Positions 46,649 to 57,190 of a DNA stretch of 64,000 nucleotides are shown in pieces; the first letter of the stretch is position 1; each line of letters opens with the position of its first letter. This DNA comes from Kineosporia mesophila. GTDB lineage: Bacteria; Actinomycetota; Actinomycetes; Actinomycetales; Kineosporiaceae. The position numbers were made by a program, and so were the translations under genes. Location of the stretch: assembly GCF_021129235.1 (NCBI RefSeq), contig NZ_JAJOMA010000009.1:212441-276440 (forward strand), read 5' to 3'. Below the pieces are notes generated by a model. That model was not told the origin of the DNA, did no database searches, and worked only from the letters and a program-made list of their open reading frames with translations.

Positions 46649-48268
46649 TCAGGCGCCGAGACGGCTGCGCAGTTCCCGCTTGTCGATCTTGCCGATGGGG
46701 GTCAGCGGCAGCTCGTCCACGACCGTGAGCAGGTCGGGGAGCATGAAGGCCGCCAGGCCGCGCTCCCGCAGGAACGCCTTGATCTCCTTGAGCTTCAGCG
46801 CCGTGCCGGGCACCAGAACCACCACGGCACGCACCTTCTCGCCGACCCGCTCGTCCGGTGCCGCGATCACCGCGGCACCGGTGACCGCGCGGTGGGCCAG
46901 CAGGTGTTCCTCGAGCTCCCCGGCCGAGACGTTCTCGCCGCCCCGGTTGACCACGTCCTTGATCCGCCCCTCGACCACCAGGTTGCCCGAGGGCGTGCGC
47001 CGCACCAGGTCACCGCTGCGGTAGAAGCCGTCGGGGGTGAAGGCGGTCGCGTTGTGCGTGGCCGCCCGGTAGTAGCCGCGGATCGTGTACGGGCCCCGGG
47101 TGAGCAGCTCGCCCACCTCACCGTCCACCACGTCGAGGCCGTCCTCACCGACGATGCGGACCTCGTCGGCCCCGGCCAGGGCGCGGCCCTGGGTGGTGAA
47201 GGCGATCTCGTCGTCATCGTCCAGGCGGGTGTAGTTGAGCAGCCCCTCGGCCATGCCGAACACCTGCTGCACCTGCGTGCCCAGTACCGGCGGAATACGC
47301 CGGGCCAGCTGGGCATCCAGCCGGGCCCCGCCCACCTGCAGCAGTCGCAGGCTGCTGGTGTCGGGCTTCTCCCAGTCGGCGGCGTCCACCCAGATCCGGG
47401 CCAGGGCGGGCACCAGTGCGGTCACCGTCACCCGTTCCCGCTCGATCAGCGCGAAGGCCGCCTCCGGGCCCGGCGACGGGCACAGCACCACCCTCGCTCC
47501 GACGCCCAGCGCCCCGAGAAGGCCCGGGCAGGCCAGCGGGAAGTTGTGCGCCGCCGGCAGGGCCACCAGGTAGGTGTCGGCCGCCGTCAGACCGCACAGG
47601 GCGGCGCTGGCCGCGGCGTTGTAGGCGTAGTCCCAGTGGGTGCGCGGGATCAGCTTGGGCTTGCCGGTGGTGCCGCCCGAGATCAGCAGCACCGCGATGC
47701 CCGCGGGGTCGGGCGGCGGCAACGGCCCGGCGCTCTCGACCGGAAGATCGCTGATCGCGGTGAACGGCCCGGCCTCTCCCGCGACCAGGACGTGCCGCAC
47801 CGAGGGAACGTTCGCGTGGATCTGCGCCGCCAGCTTCCGGTGGTCGAAACCCTCGTGGCTGTCCGGGATCGCGTAGGCCACGGCCCCGGACAGCTCGGCC
47901 AGGTGCTGGATCTCGACCCGCCGGTGGGCGGGCAGGGCCAGCACCCCGATCGCCCCCAGCCGCAGCAAGGCGAACAGCAGCGTGACGAACTCGATCCGGT
48001 TCGGCAGCTGCACCAGCACCCGGTCGCCCGCGCCGATCCCCAGCCCTTGCAGCCCGGCCGCCAGATCATCGGCGGCCCGGTCCAGTTCGGTGTAGGTCAG
48101 CACGGCCCTACCGGAGGACGAGGTGCCCACCACCGCTGTCCGGTCACCGAAGTCGCGGGCCCACCCGCGCAGGCGCTCGCCCAGCGGCTCGCCGCGCCAG
48201 TAGTTCTCCCGGACGTAGCGTTCCGCGAACTCGGGAGGGAAGGTCACCCAGTCGGACTCGATGCTCAT
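46649..48268 (-). CDS. Aryl-AMP ligase, predicted salicylate-specific (MbtA/YbtE type)
   Basis: 539 residues of the EntE/DhbE family: [18 protein letters not shown] near 195, the aryl pocket [11 protein letters not shown] near 240-249, [19 protein letters not shown], and [12 protein letters not shown] at the end. In DhbE the residue two before the Pro-Gly of this pocket element is Ala or Ser followed by Ser, and salicylate enzymes carry Cys there. Here it is Cys (about 247), with Leu after AEGL rather than Val, which also fits salicylate. It would load the aryl carrier domain of the preceding fusion protein, consistent with the salicylate synthase domain encoded beside it. The ATG overlaps the stop of the fusion gene (ATGA). 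Confidence 0.92.
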   Translation of the reverse strand: MSIESDWVTFPPEFAERYVRENYWRGEPLGERLRGWARDFGDRTAVVGTSSSGRAVLTYTELDRAADDLAAGLQGLGIGAGDRVLVQLPNRIEFVTLLFALLRLGAIGVLALPAHRRVEIQHLAELSGAVAYAIPDSHEGFDHRKLAAQIHANVPSVRHVLVAGEAGPFTAISDLPVESAGPLPPPDPAGIAVLLISGGTTGKPKLIPRTHWDYAYNAAASAALCGLTAADTYLVALPAAHNFPLACPGLLGALGVGARVVLCPSPGPEAAFALIERERVTVTALVPALARIWVDAADWEKPDTSSLRLLQVGGARLDAQLARRIPPVLGTQVQQVFGMAEGLLNYTRLDDDDEIAFTTQGRALAGADEVRIVGEDGLDVVDGEVGELLTRGPYTIRGYYRAATHNATAFTPDGFYRSGDLVRRTPSGNLVVEGRIKDVVNRGGENVSAGELEEHLLAHRAVTGAAVIAAPDERVGEKVRAVVVLVPGTALKLKEIKAFLRERGLAAFMLPDLLTVVDELPLTPIGKIDKRELRSRLGA

Positions 48269-51200
48269 GACCGGCCTCCACGGGTGTCCGGTTCCTGGAG
48301 CCGGGTCTCGATCTCGTCGTCGGACAAGCCGGCGATCTCCCAGACGATGGCCGCGATTCGTTCCAGGCGACCGGGTTCGGTCTCGTTCAGGGCCCTGGCG
48401 AACGTGGCGGTCGTGGGGGCACCGAAGAGCAGACGGACGCTCGGGGCGGACGAGTCGAGCTCCTCGCGCAGTCGGGCCACCAGGCGGGTGGCCAGGACCG
48501 AGTCGCCGCCCAGGGCGAAGAACTCGTCGTCGATCCCGAATCCGTCGGTCCCCAGGATCTCCTGCCAGGCGAGCAGGATCACGCGTTCCAGATCGGTGCG
48601 GGGCCCGGCTGCACCGATCTGCCGTTCGGCGCTCTCCCGTTCGAGAAGGGCTGCCGCCGCCCGCCGGTCGATCTTCCCGTTGGCGCTCAGGGGAAGGGCC
48701 TCCACCCGGACCATCCGATCCGGCACCATGTGGGCCGGCAGGAGAGCGCCCAGGGCATCGCGAATTTCCCGCGGCTGCTCATCGGCCACGACGAGCGCGC
48801 CCAGAGAAGCCGGTTTCCCGGGGACCAGCACAGCCACCCCCGCCCTCACGCCGGGAACCGCACTCAGCGCGGCCTCGACCTCGCCGAGTTCCACCCGGAA
48901 CCCACGGATCTTGACCTGGTGGTCGGCCCGGCCGAGGAACTCGACCGTACCGGCGGGCCGATACCGGGCCAGGTCCCCGGTGCGGTACCAGCGTTCCCCG
49001 TCGTACGACACGAACCGGTCGGCCGTGCGGTCCGGATCGCCCCGGTAGCCCAGGGCCACGCCCGGACCACCGATCCACAGCTCGCCGGTGACGTGGTCGG
49101 GGCAGTCGCGGCCCAGGGCGTCGACCACCCGCAGCCGCACGTTGCGCAGCGGGGTGCCGTAGGGCACGCAGGTCCAGCCGGGATCCACCACGGCGTCGCG
49201 GATCTCGCAGATCGTGGAGTGGATCGCGGTCTCGGTGGTGCCACCCAGGGCCAGGAACCGGGCCCCCGGGACGGCCGACGCCAGCCGCGCGGGCAGGTCG
49301 GTACCGATCCGGTCCCCGCCGAGCAGCACCGCCCGCAGGCTGTCGCCCAGCGGCACCCCGGAACTCAGCACCAGGTCGAGCACGGTCGGCACGCAGTTGA
49401 GGATCGTCACCCCACCGGCGATCAGCCCGGCCCAGACGGTGGCCTCGCGGCGGGACTCCTCGTCCACCAGCACCACCGCCCCTCCGGCCGACAGCGGGGC
49501 GAAGACGTCGAACACCGACAGGTCGAAGTCGAGCGCCGACACCGCCAGGGTGCGGTCGTCCGGGCCGATGCCGAGCCGGTCGACGAGGTCGTCGATGGTG
49601 TTCATCGCGGCCCGGTGGCTCACCTCGACGCCCTTGGGCGCTCCGGTCGAGCCCGAGGTGAAGAGCAGATAGGCAGCCTCGTCCAGCCGCCCGTCCCCGG
49701 CCGATACCCCCTCGTGATCATGCAAACCTTCCCCGGTGGCGACCGAGGCCGGCCAGTTCTGCGGGAGCGACGTGATCGCGACCTGGATACCGGCCGTCTG
49801 CGCGATGCGGGCGATCCGGGCCGGCGGCTGCTGCACGCCGACGGGCACGTAGACGCCCCCGGCCGCGAGAACGCCCATCACGGCCACGATCTGCTCGGGC
49901 CCCTTGGGCAGGTGCACGCCGACCGCGTCGCCCGGGCGCACACCCCGGGCGATCAGGGCACCGGCGGTGCCCCGGGCCTGGTCCGCCAGGGCACCGTAGG
50001 AGAGCTCACCCCCGGGCCAGACCAGCGCGGCCCGGTCCGGGTACTGGGCCGCCTGCTCGAAGAACCCCTGGTGCAGCAGCCGTTCCGAGGTCGGGCCGGG
50101 ATTGACCGGACGCTGAGCCGGGTCGGTGAGGTTGCCGACGGGCGCCTGCCAGGTGCTGCCGTCGGACAGCCCTCGCACCAGGTGCTCGAACGCCGAGAAC
50201 ATCGCGTCGACCACGCCAGGCGCGAAGGTGTTCTCGCGGATGTCCCAGTTGATCAGCAGCCCGCCGTCCAGCTCCGTGACCTGGGCGTCGAGCAGCACCT
50301 GGGGGCCCTGCGAGATGATCCAGACCGGCCGCCCGAACTGCTCGCCGACCGACGCGTCGAACAGTTCACCGAGCCCGAGGGCACTGGTGAAGACCATCGG
50401 CGCGAGCACCGGTTCGCCCTGCTGCCGGCCGAGGTCACGCAGGACCTCGACCCCGGAGTAGGCCGCATGGGCGGCGTCGGCGTGCAGGCGGGTCTGTACA
50501 CCGCGGGCCCGTTCGGAGAAGGGGACGCGGTCGGTCAGGTCGATCTCCAGCAGGACCGAGCTGGTGAAGTCACCGATGATGCGCCCGACGTCGGGGTGCA
50601 GCTGTTCCCGGTCGAACAGGGGCACGTTGAGCAGGAACCGGGACTGGCTGCTCCAGGCCCCGAGCACCTCGGCGAACGCGGTCGCGACGGCCATGGCCGG
50701 CGTGACGCTGTGGCGCCGGGCCGTCTGCGCGAGGCTCTCGCGGGCCTCGGGCGACAGGCGGAAGTGCCGGCGCGAGACCTTCGGTGTCCCGAGGCCGGGC
50801 GGGGCGAGCGGTAGCTGCGGTGCCCCCGGCAGGCCGGGCAGGCGGTGCTGCCAGGCCTCGCGGCCACGTTCGGCGGCCTCCCGGTGGCCCGGCGCGTTCT
50901 CCTCGCGGTAGCGGCGGTAGCTGTAGTCGATGTGGGCCGGCAGCGACTCCGGGCCCTGGCTGTAGGCCTGGGCCAGGTCGGCCAGCAGGATGCGGTAGCT
51001 GACGGCGTCGGCGGCGACCATGTCGACGTCGAGGTGGAACCGGGTGCGGCCGCCGGGCAGCAGACTCAGGACGGTCGCGAGGAGCTCTCCCCGCTCGATG
51101 TCGAGCATCTCGTGCGAGAGCCGGTCCCGGACCGCCTCCAGACGCTCCCCGACCTCGTCCTCCGGCAGGTCCCGCAGGTCGTGCACGTCCAGCCCGCGCC

Positions 51201-53034
51201 AGCCGGAGGTCTCCTCGACGATCTGCGCGCCGTTGTCCGTGACCCGGGTGCGCAGGGCCGGGTGCCGCACCACGACCCGCTCGATCGCGGCGGCCAGACG
51301 GTCCGGCTCGACATCGTCACCGTCGAACTCGGTGAACAGGTGGGCCGCCACGCCGCCGTAGGTCTGCGCGGTGCTGCGCCCGATCCAGTAGGCGTGCTGC
51401 ATCAGGGCCAGGGGGAACTCGTCGCCGGTCCCGGCCGGTACCGCCAGTGGTTCCGGCGCGACGGGCACGGTGCGGCGGTCGGCCAGCAGCTTGTACCAGC
51501 CCTCCACCGTGGGGCTCTCGGCGAGCTCGGCGAAGCTCACCTGGATGCCCTCGCGCCGCCACTGCCCGACCGCGGTGATCAGGGCGATCGACTCCAGGCC
51601 GAGTTCGAACAGGTTGTCGTCGTCGCCCACCTCGGCCGGGTCTTCCTCGATCAGGCCGGCCACGGTCCGTCGCAGAGCCTCCAGCCCGTTCTCGGCCTGT
51701 TCGCTCCCGGCCGGTACCAGGAACCGGCTGATGCTCCGCAGTTTCTCCCGGGTCTCCTCCAGTTCCCGCTCCGGGCGGGAGGCCCCGACGATACCGGCCC
51801 CGGCCCGCAGCCAGGTCTGTCCGTCCCGCCGGAACACCGTGCGCAGCACCAGGGCCGCATCCAGGGCCCCGTCGCTCGTGGTGTTGACCACCGCACCGCT
51901 GTACACCCCGCGCGGCTGCTCGTACTCACGGATGGCCTCCAGCGCAGCGGCCTTCGGCACACCGGTGGCGGTGATGGCCGGGAACACCACGGCCAGCGCC
52001 TGCCAGGCGTCCCGGCCGGCGGCCAGGCGCCCACTGACCCGCGAGGCCAGGTGCTGCACGCTGCCACGCTCCAGCACATTCATGAACTCGTCGACGACCA
52101 GGGTGCCGCTCTCGCACAGGGGCCGCAGCTCGTCCTGGGCCGCCTGCACCGAGATGGCGTGCTCGTAGATCTCTTTCGGGTCTCTCAGCAGTGCCTCCCG
52201 GCGACGGCCGTCGGCCTCGGCGGAACCCTCGAGCGCCGCGGTACCGGCCAGCGGCTGCGTCGAGATCCGGCCCTGCGCCGAAACCTCGACCACGGTCTCG
52301 GGACTGAACCCGACCGCGGCCAGGTTCCCGATGTCGATCAGGAACGACCGGGCCGGGGTGTTCCCGCGGCGTCCCTGCTCGTAGGTCGCGGCCAGGTCGA
52401 TCTCACCCTGCACCGGAACGGCCCGCGAGACGATGACTTTCCGCAGACGGCCGGCGTGGATGTCCGCCACGGCCCGGGCGACCTGCTGCTGGTACCGGTC
52501 GGCCTCGTGGTCCAGGTCGGCGAGCATCTGCGGCCGGCCCGTGATTAGGGTCCCGCTCTGCCCCAGAAGACTTTCCAGCGCTTCCAGTTCCGGAACCGTG
52601 CGAGCCCGCAACCGGGCGCCCTCCGGCTCGAACCGGATCTCCTGAGCAGGAACGATCAGGTGCACCAGCGGGTCCGGCGTGACCGGGCCGGCCAGCCCGT
52701 AAGCCCGGGGGCCCAGCTCGAACCCCGCCCACCCGCAGGCCCGCCACCCGGGCACCGGAAGAGCAGCCAGCACCTGGGCCAGACGGCTCAGCGGCTCGTC
52801 GCCCACCGGTTCCGACGTCCACCCGAGACCGTCCACCCACCAGCGGATCTCGTTCCAGTGCAGGACGACCTCGGCGAGCGCGCCCGACCCGCACAGCCAG
52901 GCGCCGTCCTGCTCGTAGACGGTCACCGGCCCCTGGGCCTGACGGGCGAAACGGGTGGACGCCTCGATCGGGTCTCCCCCGAAAGGAACCGTGCGTTCCT
53001 GGTAGCCGACCGGGACGCTCACCGGGGCGCTCAC
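48265..53034 (-). CDS. Salicylate synthase-ArCP-Cy-A-PCP fusion NRPS (MbtI and MbtB-like in one chain)
   Basis: 1589 residues, GTG start overlapping the mbtH stop. Residues 1-450 are a chorismate-utilising salicylate synthase of the MbtI/Irp9 type ([13 protein letters not shown] with the general-base Lys, [33 protein letters not shown]). An aryl carrier domain follows (460-530, [11 protein letters not shown], Ser 482), then a heterocyclisation domain (535-965, DMVAAD near 670 in place of HHxxxDG), an adenylation domain (985-1460, [23 protein letters not shown]) and a PCP (1480-1550, [12 protein letters not shown]). The adenylation code reads DLFNLGLIHK. Its backbone resembles Cy-linked domains, while N, G and H at the 278, 301 and 331 positions match threonine codes. 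I predict a salicyl-(methyl)oxazoline; Ser or Cys cannot be excluded. No linker break or frameshift is visible between the synthase and the carrier domain. Confidence 0.93.
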   Translation of the reverse strand: MSAPVSVPVGYQERTVPFGGDPIEASTRFARQAQGPVTVYEQDGAWLCGSGALAEVVLHWNEIRWWVDGLGWTSEPVGDEPLSRLAQVLAALPVPGWRACGWAGFELGPRAYGLAGPVTPDPLVHLIVPAQEIRFEPEGARLRARTVPELEALESLLGQSGTLITGRPQMLADLDHEADRYQQQVARAVADIHAGRLRKVIVSRAVPVQGEIDLAATYEQGRRGNTPARSFLIDIGNLAAVGFSPETVVEVSAQGRISTQPLAGTAALEGSAEADGRRREALLRDPKEIYEHAISVQAAQDELRPLCESGTLVVDEFMNVLERGSVQHLASRVSGRLAAGRDAWQALAVVFPAITATGVPKAAALEAIREYEQPRGVYSGAVVNTTSDGALDAALVLRTVFRRDGQTWLRAGAGIVGASRPERELEETREKLRSISRFLVPAGSEQAENGLEALRRTVAGLIEEDPAEVGDDDNLFELGLESIALITAVGQWRREGIQVSFAELAESPTVEGWYKLLADRRTVPVAPEPLAVPAGTGDEFPLALMQHAYWIGRSTAQTYGGVAAHLFTEFDGDDVEPDRLAAAIERVVVRHPALRTRVTDNGAQIVEETSGWRGLDVHDLRDLPEDEVGERLEAVRDRLSHEMLDIERGELLATVLSLLPGGRTRFHLDVDMVAADAVSYRILLADLAQAYSQGPESLPAHIDYSYRRYREENAPGHREAAERGREAWQHRLPGLPGAPQLPLAPPGLGTPKVSRRHFRLSPEARESLAQTARRHSVTPAMAVATAFAEVLGAWSSQSRFLLNVPLFDREQLHPDVGRIIGDFTSSVLLEIDLTDRVPFSERARGVQTRLHADAAHAAYSGVEVLRDLGRQQGEPVLAPMVFTSALGLGELFDASVGEQFGRPVWIISQGPQVLLDAQVTELDGGLLINWDIRENTFAPGVVDAMFSAFEHLVRGLSDGSTWQAPVGNLTDPAQRPVNPGPTSERLLHQGFFEQAAQYPDRAALVWPGGELSYGALADQARGTAGALIARGVRPGDAVGVHLPKGPEQIVAVMGVLAAGGVYVPVGVQQPPARIARIAQTAGIQVAITSLPQNWPASVATGEGLHDHEGVSAGDGRLDEAAYLLFTSGSTGAPKGVEVSHRAAMNTIDDLVDRLGIGPDDRTLAVSALDFDLSVFDVFAPLSAGGAVVLVDEESRREATVWAGLIAGGVTILNCVPTVLDLVLSSGVPLGDSLRAVLLGGDRIGTDLPARLASAVPGARFLALGGTTETAIHSTICEIRDAVVDPGWTCVPYGTPLRNVRLRVVDALGRDCPDHVTGELWIGGPGVALGYRGDPDRTADRFVSYDGERWYRTGDLARYRPAGTVEFLGRADHQVKIRGFRVELGEVEAALSAVPGVRAGVAVLVPGKPASLGALVVADEQPREIRDALGALLPAHMVPDRMVRVEALPLSANGKIDRRAAAALLERESAERQIGAAGPRTDLERVILLAWQEILGTDGFGIDDEFFALGGDSVLATRLVARLREELDSSAPSVRLLFGAPTTATFARALNETEPGRLERIAAIVWEIAGLSDDEIETRLQEPDTRGGRS

Positions 53035-53261
53035 TGAGCAACGCCCGAATCAGCGTTCATCCGCTCGATCAGGCTGGCCGGTCGCAGATCGGTCCAGTGG
53101 GTCTCGACGTACTCCAGGCACGAGGAGCGACTTTCCACCCCGTGAACGATGTTCCAGCCGTCCGGGACCGGTGCGAACGACGGCCACAGCGAATGCTGCT
53201 GCTCCTCGTTGACCAGGACGTAGAAACTGCCTGCTTCGTCATCGAACGGATTGGCCGACAT
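53031..53261 (-). CDS. mbtH: MbtH-like NRPS chaperone
   Basis: 76 residues matching the MbtH signature throughout: [51 protein letters not shown]. The conserved Ser, the Trp residues and the Pro-Gly-Trp-like turn are all present. MbtH proteins bind and activate adenylation domains. It is the first gene of the biosynthetic operon, with AGGAGG upstream, and its stop overlaps the start of the fusion NRPS. An IdeR-like box sits just upstream. Confidence 0.96.
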   Translation of the reverse strand: MSANPFDDEAGSFYVLVNEEQQHSLWPSFAPVPDGWNIVHGVESRSSCLEYVETHWTDLRPASLIERMNADSGVAQ

Positions 53262-53282
53262 GACGTGCCGCCTCCTAGAAAC

Positions 53283-53301
53283 TTTGGGAAGGCTTACCTA
53301 A
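53283..53301. promoter_or_regulatory. IdeR/DtxR-type iron box for the biosynthetic operon
   Basis: TTTGGGAAGGCTTACCTAA matches the IdeR consensus at about 15 of 19, best on its right half (AAGGCTTACCTAA). It lies 22 bp before the mbtH start and should make the mbtH-NRPS-ligase-NRPS-A transcript iron-repressed. The whole 53262-53366 gap between the two operons contains nothing else obvious. Confidence 0.75.
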
Positions 53302-53366
53302 CAAACCTACCGGCTGGCACGCGTTTGTCTAGATGTTGACAACGCGGGGAAACCACCCCTCGCCGC

Positions 53367-55043
53367 TCAGGCGAGGCGGCCGTCCACGACCCGCACCACC
53401 CGCGGAAGTCGCTCGATACTGCTGGCCCGGTGGGCGATCACAATCAGCGTGCGACCGGCGCGCAGCCGCTCGACCGCGGCCTCCAGGCGTTCGGCGGTCT
53501 CCGGGTCGAGGTCGGCGGTCGCCTCGTCGAGCAGGAGCACCGCGGGGTCGACGAGGGCCGCCCGCAACAGGCCGACGATCTGCCGCTCCCCCGCCGACAA
53601 CCGGTCACCCCGGGCGCCCAGATCGGCGTCCAGACCTTCGGGCCACCGGTCCACCCAGTCGTCGAGCCCGAGAAGCCCCACCGCACGCCGCATGTCGGAC
53701 CGGTCGGGGGAACCCGGCGCGAGGGCCAGGTTCTCCGCCAGGGTGCCGGTGATGATGTGCACCTGCTGCGGCACCAGAACGATGCGCCGCCGCAGGTCGC
53801 TGGGGTCCAGGTGCCGCAGGTCCACACCGCCGTACCGGACCCGGCCGACGTCCGGTTCGTACAGTCCCGCCAGCAGTTTCACCAGGGTGGTCTTGCCCGA
53901 GCCGGTCGCCCCGACCAGGCCGGTGCGCTCACCGGCCGGGAAGGTGACGCAGACGCCGTGCAGCACGTCGGCGTCGTCGGTGTAACCGAAGCGCAGGCCC
54001 TCGGCCACCAGATCGCCCCTCGGGGGCGGCGGTTCGCCGGGTTCGGACGATGACGACGGCAATGCCTCGAGCAGGTCGACCAGACGGGCCAGACCGACCC
54101 GGGCCAGCTGGGCCTGCCCGGCCAGGGCCGCGAACGTCAGCAGACTCTCGAAGAGGTTACGGGTGGCCAGGACGAACACCACCACCGTGCCGACCCCGAG
54201 GTGGCCGTCCCGCACCAGCCACACGCTCAGCATCAGCAGCGCCGCCGTGGCCAGACCCTCGACGAGACCGAAGAGCTCGAGCCGGTTCTGCACCCGCACG
54301 GTGTCGTCCGACACCGCGAGCAGCTCGTCGTTGTCGGCCCGGAACCGGCGTACCCATTCCTGCGGGCGTCCCGGGGCCACCAGGGCCTCGTGGGCATTCA
54401 GGGTCTCGGTGAAGGTCGCCGTCATCATCGCGTCCGCCGCCGCCCGGTGCCCGAAAATGCCTGCCGCCGAACGGTTGAACCACAGCACCACCCCGACGGC
54501 CAGTGGCAGGAACAGCGCGATGAGCAGCAGGGCCAGCAACCACGAGTACACCAGCAGCAGCCCGGTGGTGAGCACCACCGTGAGACCCAGACTGATCAGG
54601 TTGGGCAGCTGGTCCCGCAGGAACAGCGTGAGGTCGGCGATCTCGCCGGTCGAGCGGCGCAGCAGGTCACCGGTGCGGTGCGCCTCGACGAACCGCAGCG
54701 GCGCACCGGCCAGGCGCTCGACGACCAGATCGCGCAGATACCGGATGACGCGCTCGCCGGCCTCGGAGAGCAGCACGGCCGAGCGGTGCAACAGCACCAG
54801 CCGGGCCACGACGAGCGCCACCATGACCGCCACCGCCCATCCGAGCCGGGTGGCGTCGCCGGCCGTGACCGCGTCCACCCCCCAGCCGATCACCGGTGCG
54901 ATACCGACCACCGCGGCCGTACTGAGCAGGCTCGCCAGCAGCGCCGACCCCAGGATTGCCCGGTGGGGGCGCAGATACGGCCAGAAGCGTCGGAAAATAC
55001 GGTGCGTCGGGGCAACCTCGGCCAGGAGACGGATGTCAGGCAT
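53367..55043 (-). CDS. Half-size ABC exporter, probable siderophore exporter subunit
   Basis: 558 residues: membrane domain (about 15-310) and ATPase (about 330-555). Walker A GATGSGKTT, signature LSAGERQIVGLLRAAL (LSAGE instead of LSGGQ), Walker B VLLLDEATADLDP, switch His VIAHRAS. The ATG lies inside the end of the partner gene (8-bp overlap). It is downstream of an IdeR-regulated promoter and next to the NRPS operon, so siderophore export (or ferric-siderophore uptake of the IrtAB kind) is the likely role. Confidence 0.86.
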   Translation of the reverse strand: MPDIRLLAEVAPTHRIFRRFWPYLRPHRAILGSALLASLLSTAAVVGIAPVIGWGVDAVTAGDATRLGWAVAVMVALVVARLVLLHRSAVLLSEAGERVIRYLRDLVVERLAGAPLRFVEAHRTGDLLRRSTGEIADLTLFLRDQLPNLISLGLTVVLTTGLLLVYSWLLALLLIALFLPLAVGVVLWFNRSAAGIFGHRAAADAMMTATFTETLNAHEALVAPGRPQEWVRRFRADNDELLAVSDDTVRVQNRLELFGLVEGLATAALLMLSVWLVRDGHLGVGTVVVFVLATRNLFESLLTFAALAGQAQLARVGLARLVDLLEALPSSSSEPGEPPPPRGDLVAEGLRFGYTDDADVLHGVCVTFPAGERTGLVGATGSGKTTLVKLLAGLYEPDVGRVRYGGVDLRHLDPSDLRRRIVLVPQQVHIITGTLAENLALAPGSPDRSDMRRAVGLLGLDDWVDRWPEGLDADLGARGDRLSAGERQIVGLLRAALVDPAVLLLDEATADLDPETAERLEAAVERLRAGRTLIVIAHRASSIERLPRVVRVVDGRLA

Positions 55044-56688
55044 GCTCGGCCTCCACCAGGGATTCCAGCCGCACCACGCGGTCCGCCGCCGCCAGAACCC
55101 CGGGACGGTGTGAGATCACCAACAGGGCCGAGTCCGGCGACCACGCGCGCAGCCGTTGCAGGATCAGTTCCTCCGTCGTGGCGTCCACCGCCGCAGTGGC
55201 GTCGTCCAGAATGATCACGTCGGGGTGGCCCAGCAGCCCCCGGGCCAGGGCCAGGCGCTGGGCCTGACCACCCGAGACGGTGGCGCCGCGCTCGCCGAGC
55301 TGGGTGTCGTACCCGTCGGGCAGGCTCATCACGAAGTCGTCGACCGCGGCCACGGCACACGCAGCACGCAGTTCGCCCAGCTCCAGATCCCGCCCCACGC
55401 GCAGGTTGTCGGCAACCGTTCCGGCGAGGATCAGAGGACGCTGCGGCACCAGTCCGATCCGGCGGGCCAGTTCCGGCCGGGAGACCCGCCGCAGATCCAC
55501 ACCGCCCAGGGCCACCGACCCCGAGGCCGGGTCTTCCAGCCGGCACAGCAGATGGGCCAGCGTCGACTTCCCACTGCCGGTGGGACCGCTCAGCGCGACG
55601 AACTCACCCGGTCGCACGTGCAGATCGACCGGCCCGAGCACAGAGCGCCCGTCGCGTACCACCTGCACCCCGTGCGCCGTGAGGGCGCCACCCGGGGGCG
55701 GGGTCTCGGCGTCGGCCGGGTCGAGGTCGGTGACCGGGGTATCGAGGATCTGTGCCACCCGGGTGGCGGCGACGCCGGCCTCCCCCCGGGCGGAGAGCAG
55801 GTCGACCGCGATGGTCACGGCCAGCGTCAGGGTGGTCATCCAGGAGATGAAGGCGACCAGGCCGCCGACGCTGAGGTCACCGTCGAGCGCCGCGGCCCCG
55901 CCGACACCCAGACCGGCCGCGATCGCCAGGCGGGGCACGGCCGGGGGCACCGCGTTCCACAGGGCGGAGATCCGGGCGGTGGTCATGGTGTGCCCGGTCA
56001 GCACGGCGCTGCGCTCGTGATGACGGCGCACCAGGGCCTGGCCCCCGCCGATCCCGCGCACGGCGGCACTGGCCGACAGCAGGTCTTCCACGGCGTCGGC
56101 GCGGGTGGAGAAGGCTTGCGACAGCGTCTGGTTCGCGGCACCGAAGCGGCTCGGGAAGTAGGCGTTGGCCAGGGCGACCGCGGGGATCGTCACCAGCCCG
56201 ACGAGCAGCAGCTGCCATTCCAGCAGGGCGAAGGCGGGCAGCACGAAGGCCAGGGTCACACCGATGCGCACCCAGATGGCCAGGCTGCGCACGAACGCCG
56301 CGATCAGGTCGACGTCACGGGTGACGCGGGTGGCCAGGTCACCGCGGCCGTAGCGGGCCAGGGCCGGTCGGTCGAACACGGCCACCCGCTCGACCAGCGA
56401 GGCCCGCAGCGCATGCGCCACCCGGTTCGCGGCGCGGCCCGAGAACCAGCTGCCACCCATGCCACCGAGGGTGAACAGCACCGCGACCAGCGCCGTCGGC
56501 ACCACCCAGGTCAGCGTGGCGTCCACCGAGCGCCGGGTGATGCCCTCGTCGAGAGCCTGCTGGATGCACCAGGGCAGGGCGAGCATCGCCGCCTGCTGCA
56601 CCACCGTGGCCAGCCCACCGAGGGTGAGCCCGCGCCAATGACAGCGCAACTGCCTGCGCAGCAGCCGGTTTCCGGTCGAGCCCTGCAA
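55036..56688 (-). CDS. Half-size ABC exporter, partner subunit
   Basis: 550 residues from a TTG start 39 bp downstream of the iron box. The membrane domain (about 20-300) contains NRVAHALRASLVERVAVFDRPALARYGRGDLATRVTRDVD; the ATPase is at about 330-545. Walker A GPTGSGKST, signature VSGGQAQRLALARGLL, Walker B VIILDDATAAVD (Asp in place of the catalytic Glu) and switch His VISHRPG. The degenerate Walker B points to one inactive nucleotide site, as often seen in heterodimeric exporters. It is the first gene of a two-gene unit. Confidence 0.87.
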   Translation of the reverse strand: MQGSTGNRLLRRQLRCHWRGLTLGGLATVVQQAAMLALPWCIQQALDEGITRRSVDATLTWVVPTALVAVLFTLGGMGGSWFSGRAANRVAHALRASLVERVAVFDRPALARYGRGDLATRVTRDVDLIAAFVRSLAIWVRIGVTLAFVLPAFALLEWQLLLVGLVTIPAVALANAYFPSRFGAANQTLSQAFSTRADAVEDLLSASAAVRGIGGGQALVRRHHERSAVLTGHTMTTARISALWNAVPPAVPRLAIAAGLGVGGAAALDGDLSVGGLVAFISWMTTLTLAVTIAVDLLSARGEAGVAATRVAQILDTPVTDLDPADAETPPPGGALTAHGVQVVRDGRSVLGPVDLHVRPGEFVALSGPTGSGKSTLAHLLCRLEDPASGSVALGGVDLRRVSRPELARRIGLVPQRPLILAGTVADNLRVGRDLELGELRAACAVAAVDDFVMSLPDGYDTQLGERGATVSGGQAQRLALARGLLGHPDVIILDDATAAVDATTEELILQRLRAWSPDSALLVISHRPGVLAAADRVVRLESLVEAEHA

Positions 56689-56727
56689 CCCAGCACCGTC
56701 CCGACGTCGCTTCGTGCCGTTCGTAAG

Positions 56728-56746
56728 TTAGGTATAGCTAACCTAC
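56728..56746. promoter_or_regulatory. IdeR/DtxR-type iron box for the exporter pair
   Basis: TTAGGTATAGCTAACCTAC matches the IdeR consensus at 15 of 19, the clearest visual hit of the four. It sits 40 bp before the TTG start of the exporter gene and could also affect the truncated permease gene on the other strand. Confidence 0.87.
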
Positions 56747-56893
56747 CTTCGGCGCCCGGGTCAACACCTATGCACCATTAGGGCCTTTTCTCGTCATCAC
56801 GCCTTCCCGGGGCCAGCCTTCCACCAACCTTGCGAATGCTTCTCATCATGAGTTTGGCCGACCTGCGCTTCCCCGATCCGAAGGAGAACGAGT

Positions 56894-57151
56894 GTGACAA
56901 CCACGCAGGCCGTTCCGGGCCCGGCACCCGAGGTGGCCCGCACGGTCGCGGCCATCCACGCCGCCCGCCGCCGGGCCCTCGGCCGCACCGCCGAGCTCGA
57001 CATCGCCCTGGTCATCGGGGTCGCCGCCGCCCTCGGCACCGGCCCGGTCGCGATCTCCCCCGGCGACGTCATGTGCTCTACGCCGTGCGGTGAGCAGATC
57101 GCATTCAGAGGGCCTTCAGGGGGCTTCGGGATCAGCCGATGGTCCGGGTGA
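56894..57151 (+). pseudogene. Truncated FecCD-type permease gene
   Basis: GTG start with a good AAGGAG site 8 bases upstream. The first 60 residues look like the N-terminus of an iron-complex permease: the hydrophilic leader EVARTVAAIHAARRRALGRT, then a helix ending VAAALGTGPVAISPGDVM, the usual entry into the FecCD fold. After residue 60 the reading becomes unrelated (CSTPCGEQIAFRG...) and stops at 85 codons. The remaining nine helices are missing. This looks like the residue of a third importer operon removed by deletion, with the junction near 57072. A short unrelated peptide is the alternative. Confidence 0.55.
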
Positions 57152-57190
57152 ACCATTTCGGTTCGTTCCGGCTCAAAGGTGGCTTTGACG

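Noticed and set aside
46649..48268. 2,3-dihydroxybenzoate specificity for the aryl-AMP ligase
   Set aside because: The pocket Cys and Leu follow salicylate enzymes. The neighbouring synthase domain is salicylate-type, and no DHB genes (isochorismatase, dehydrogenase) are present.
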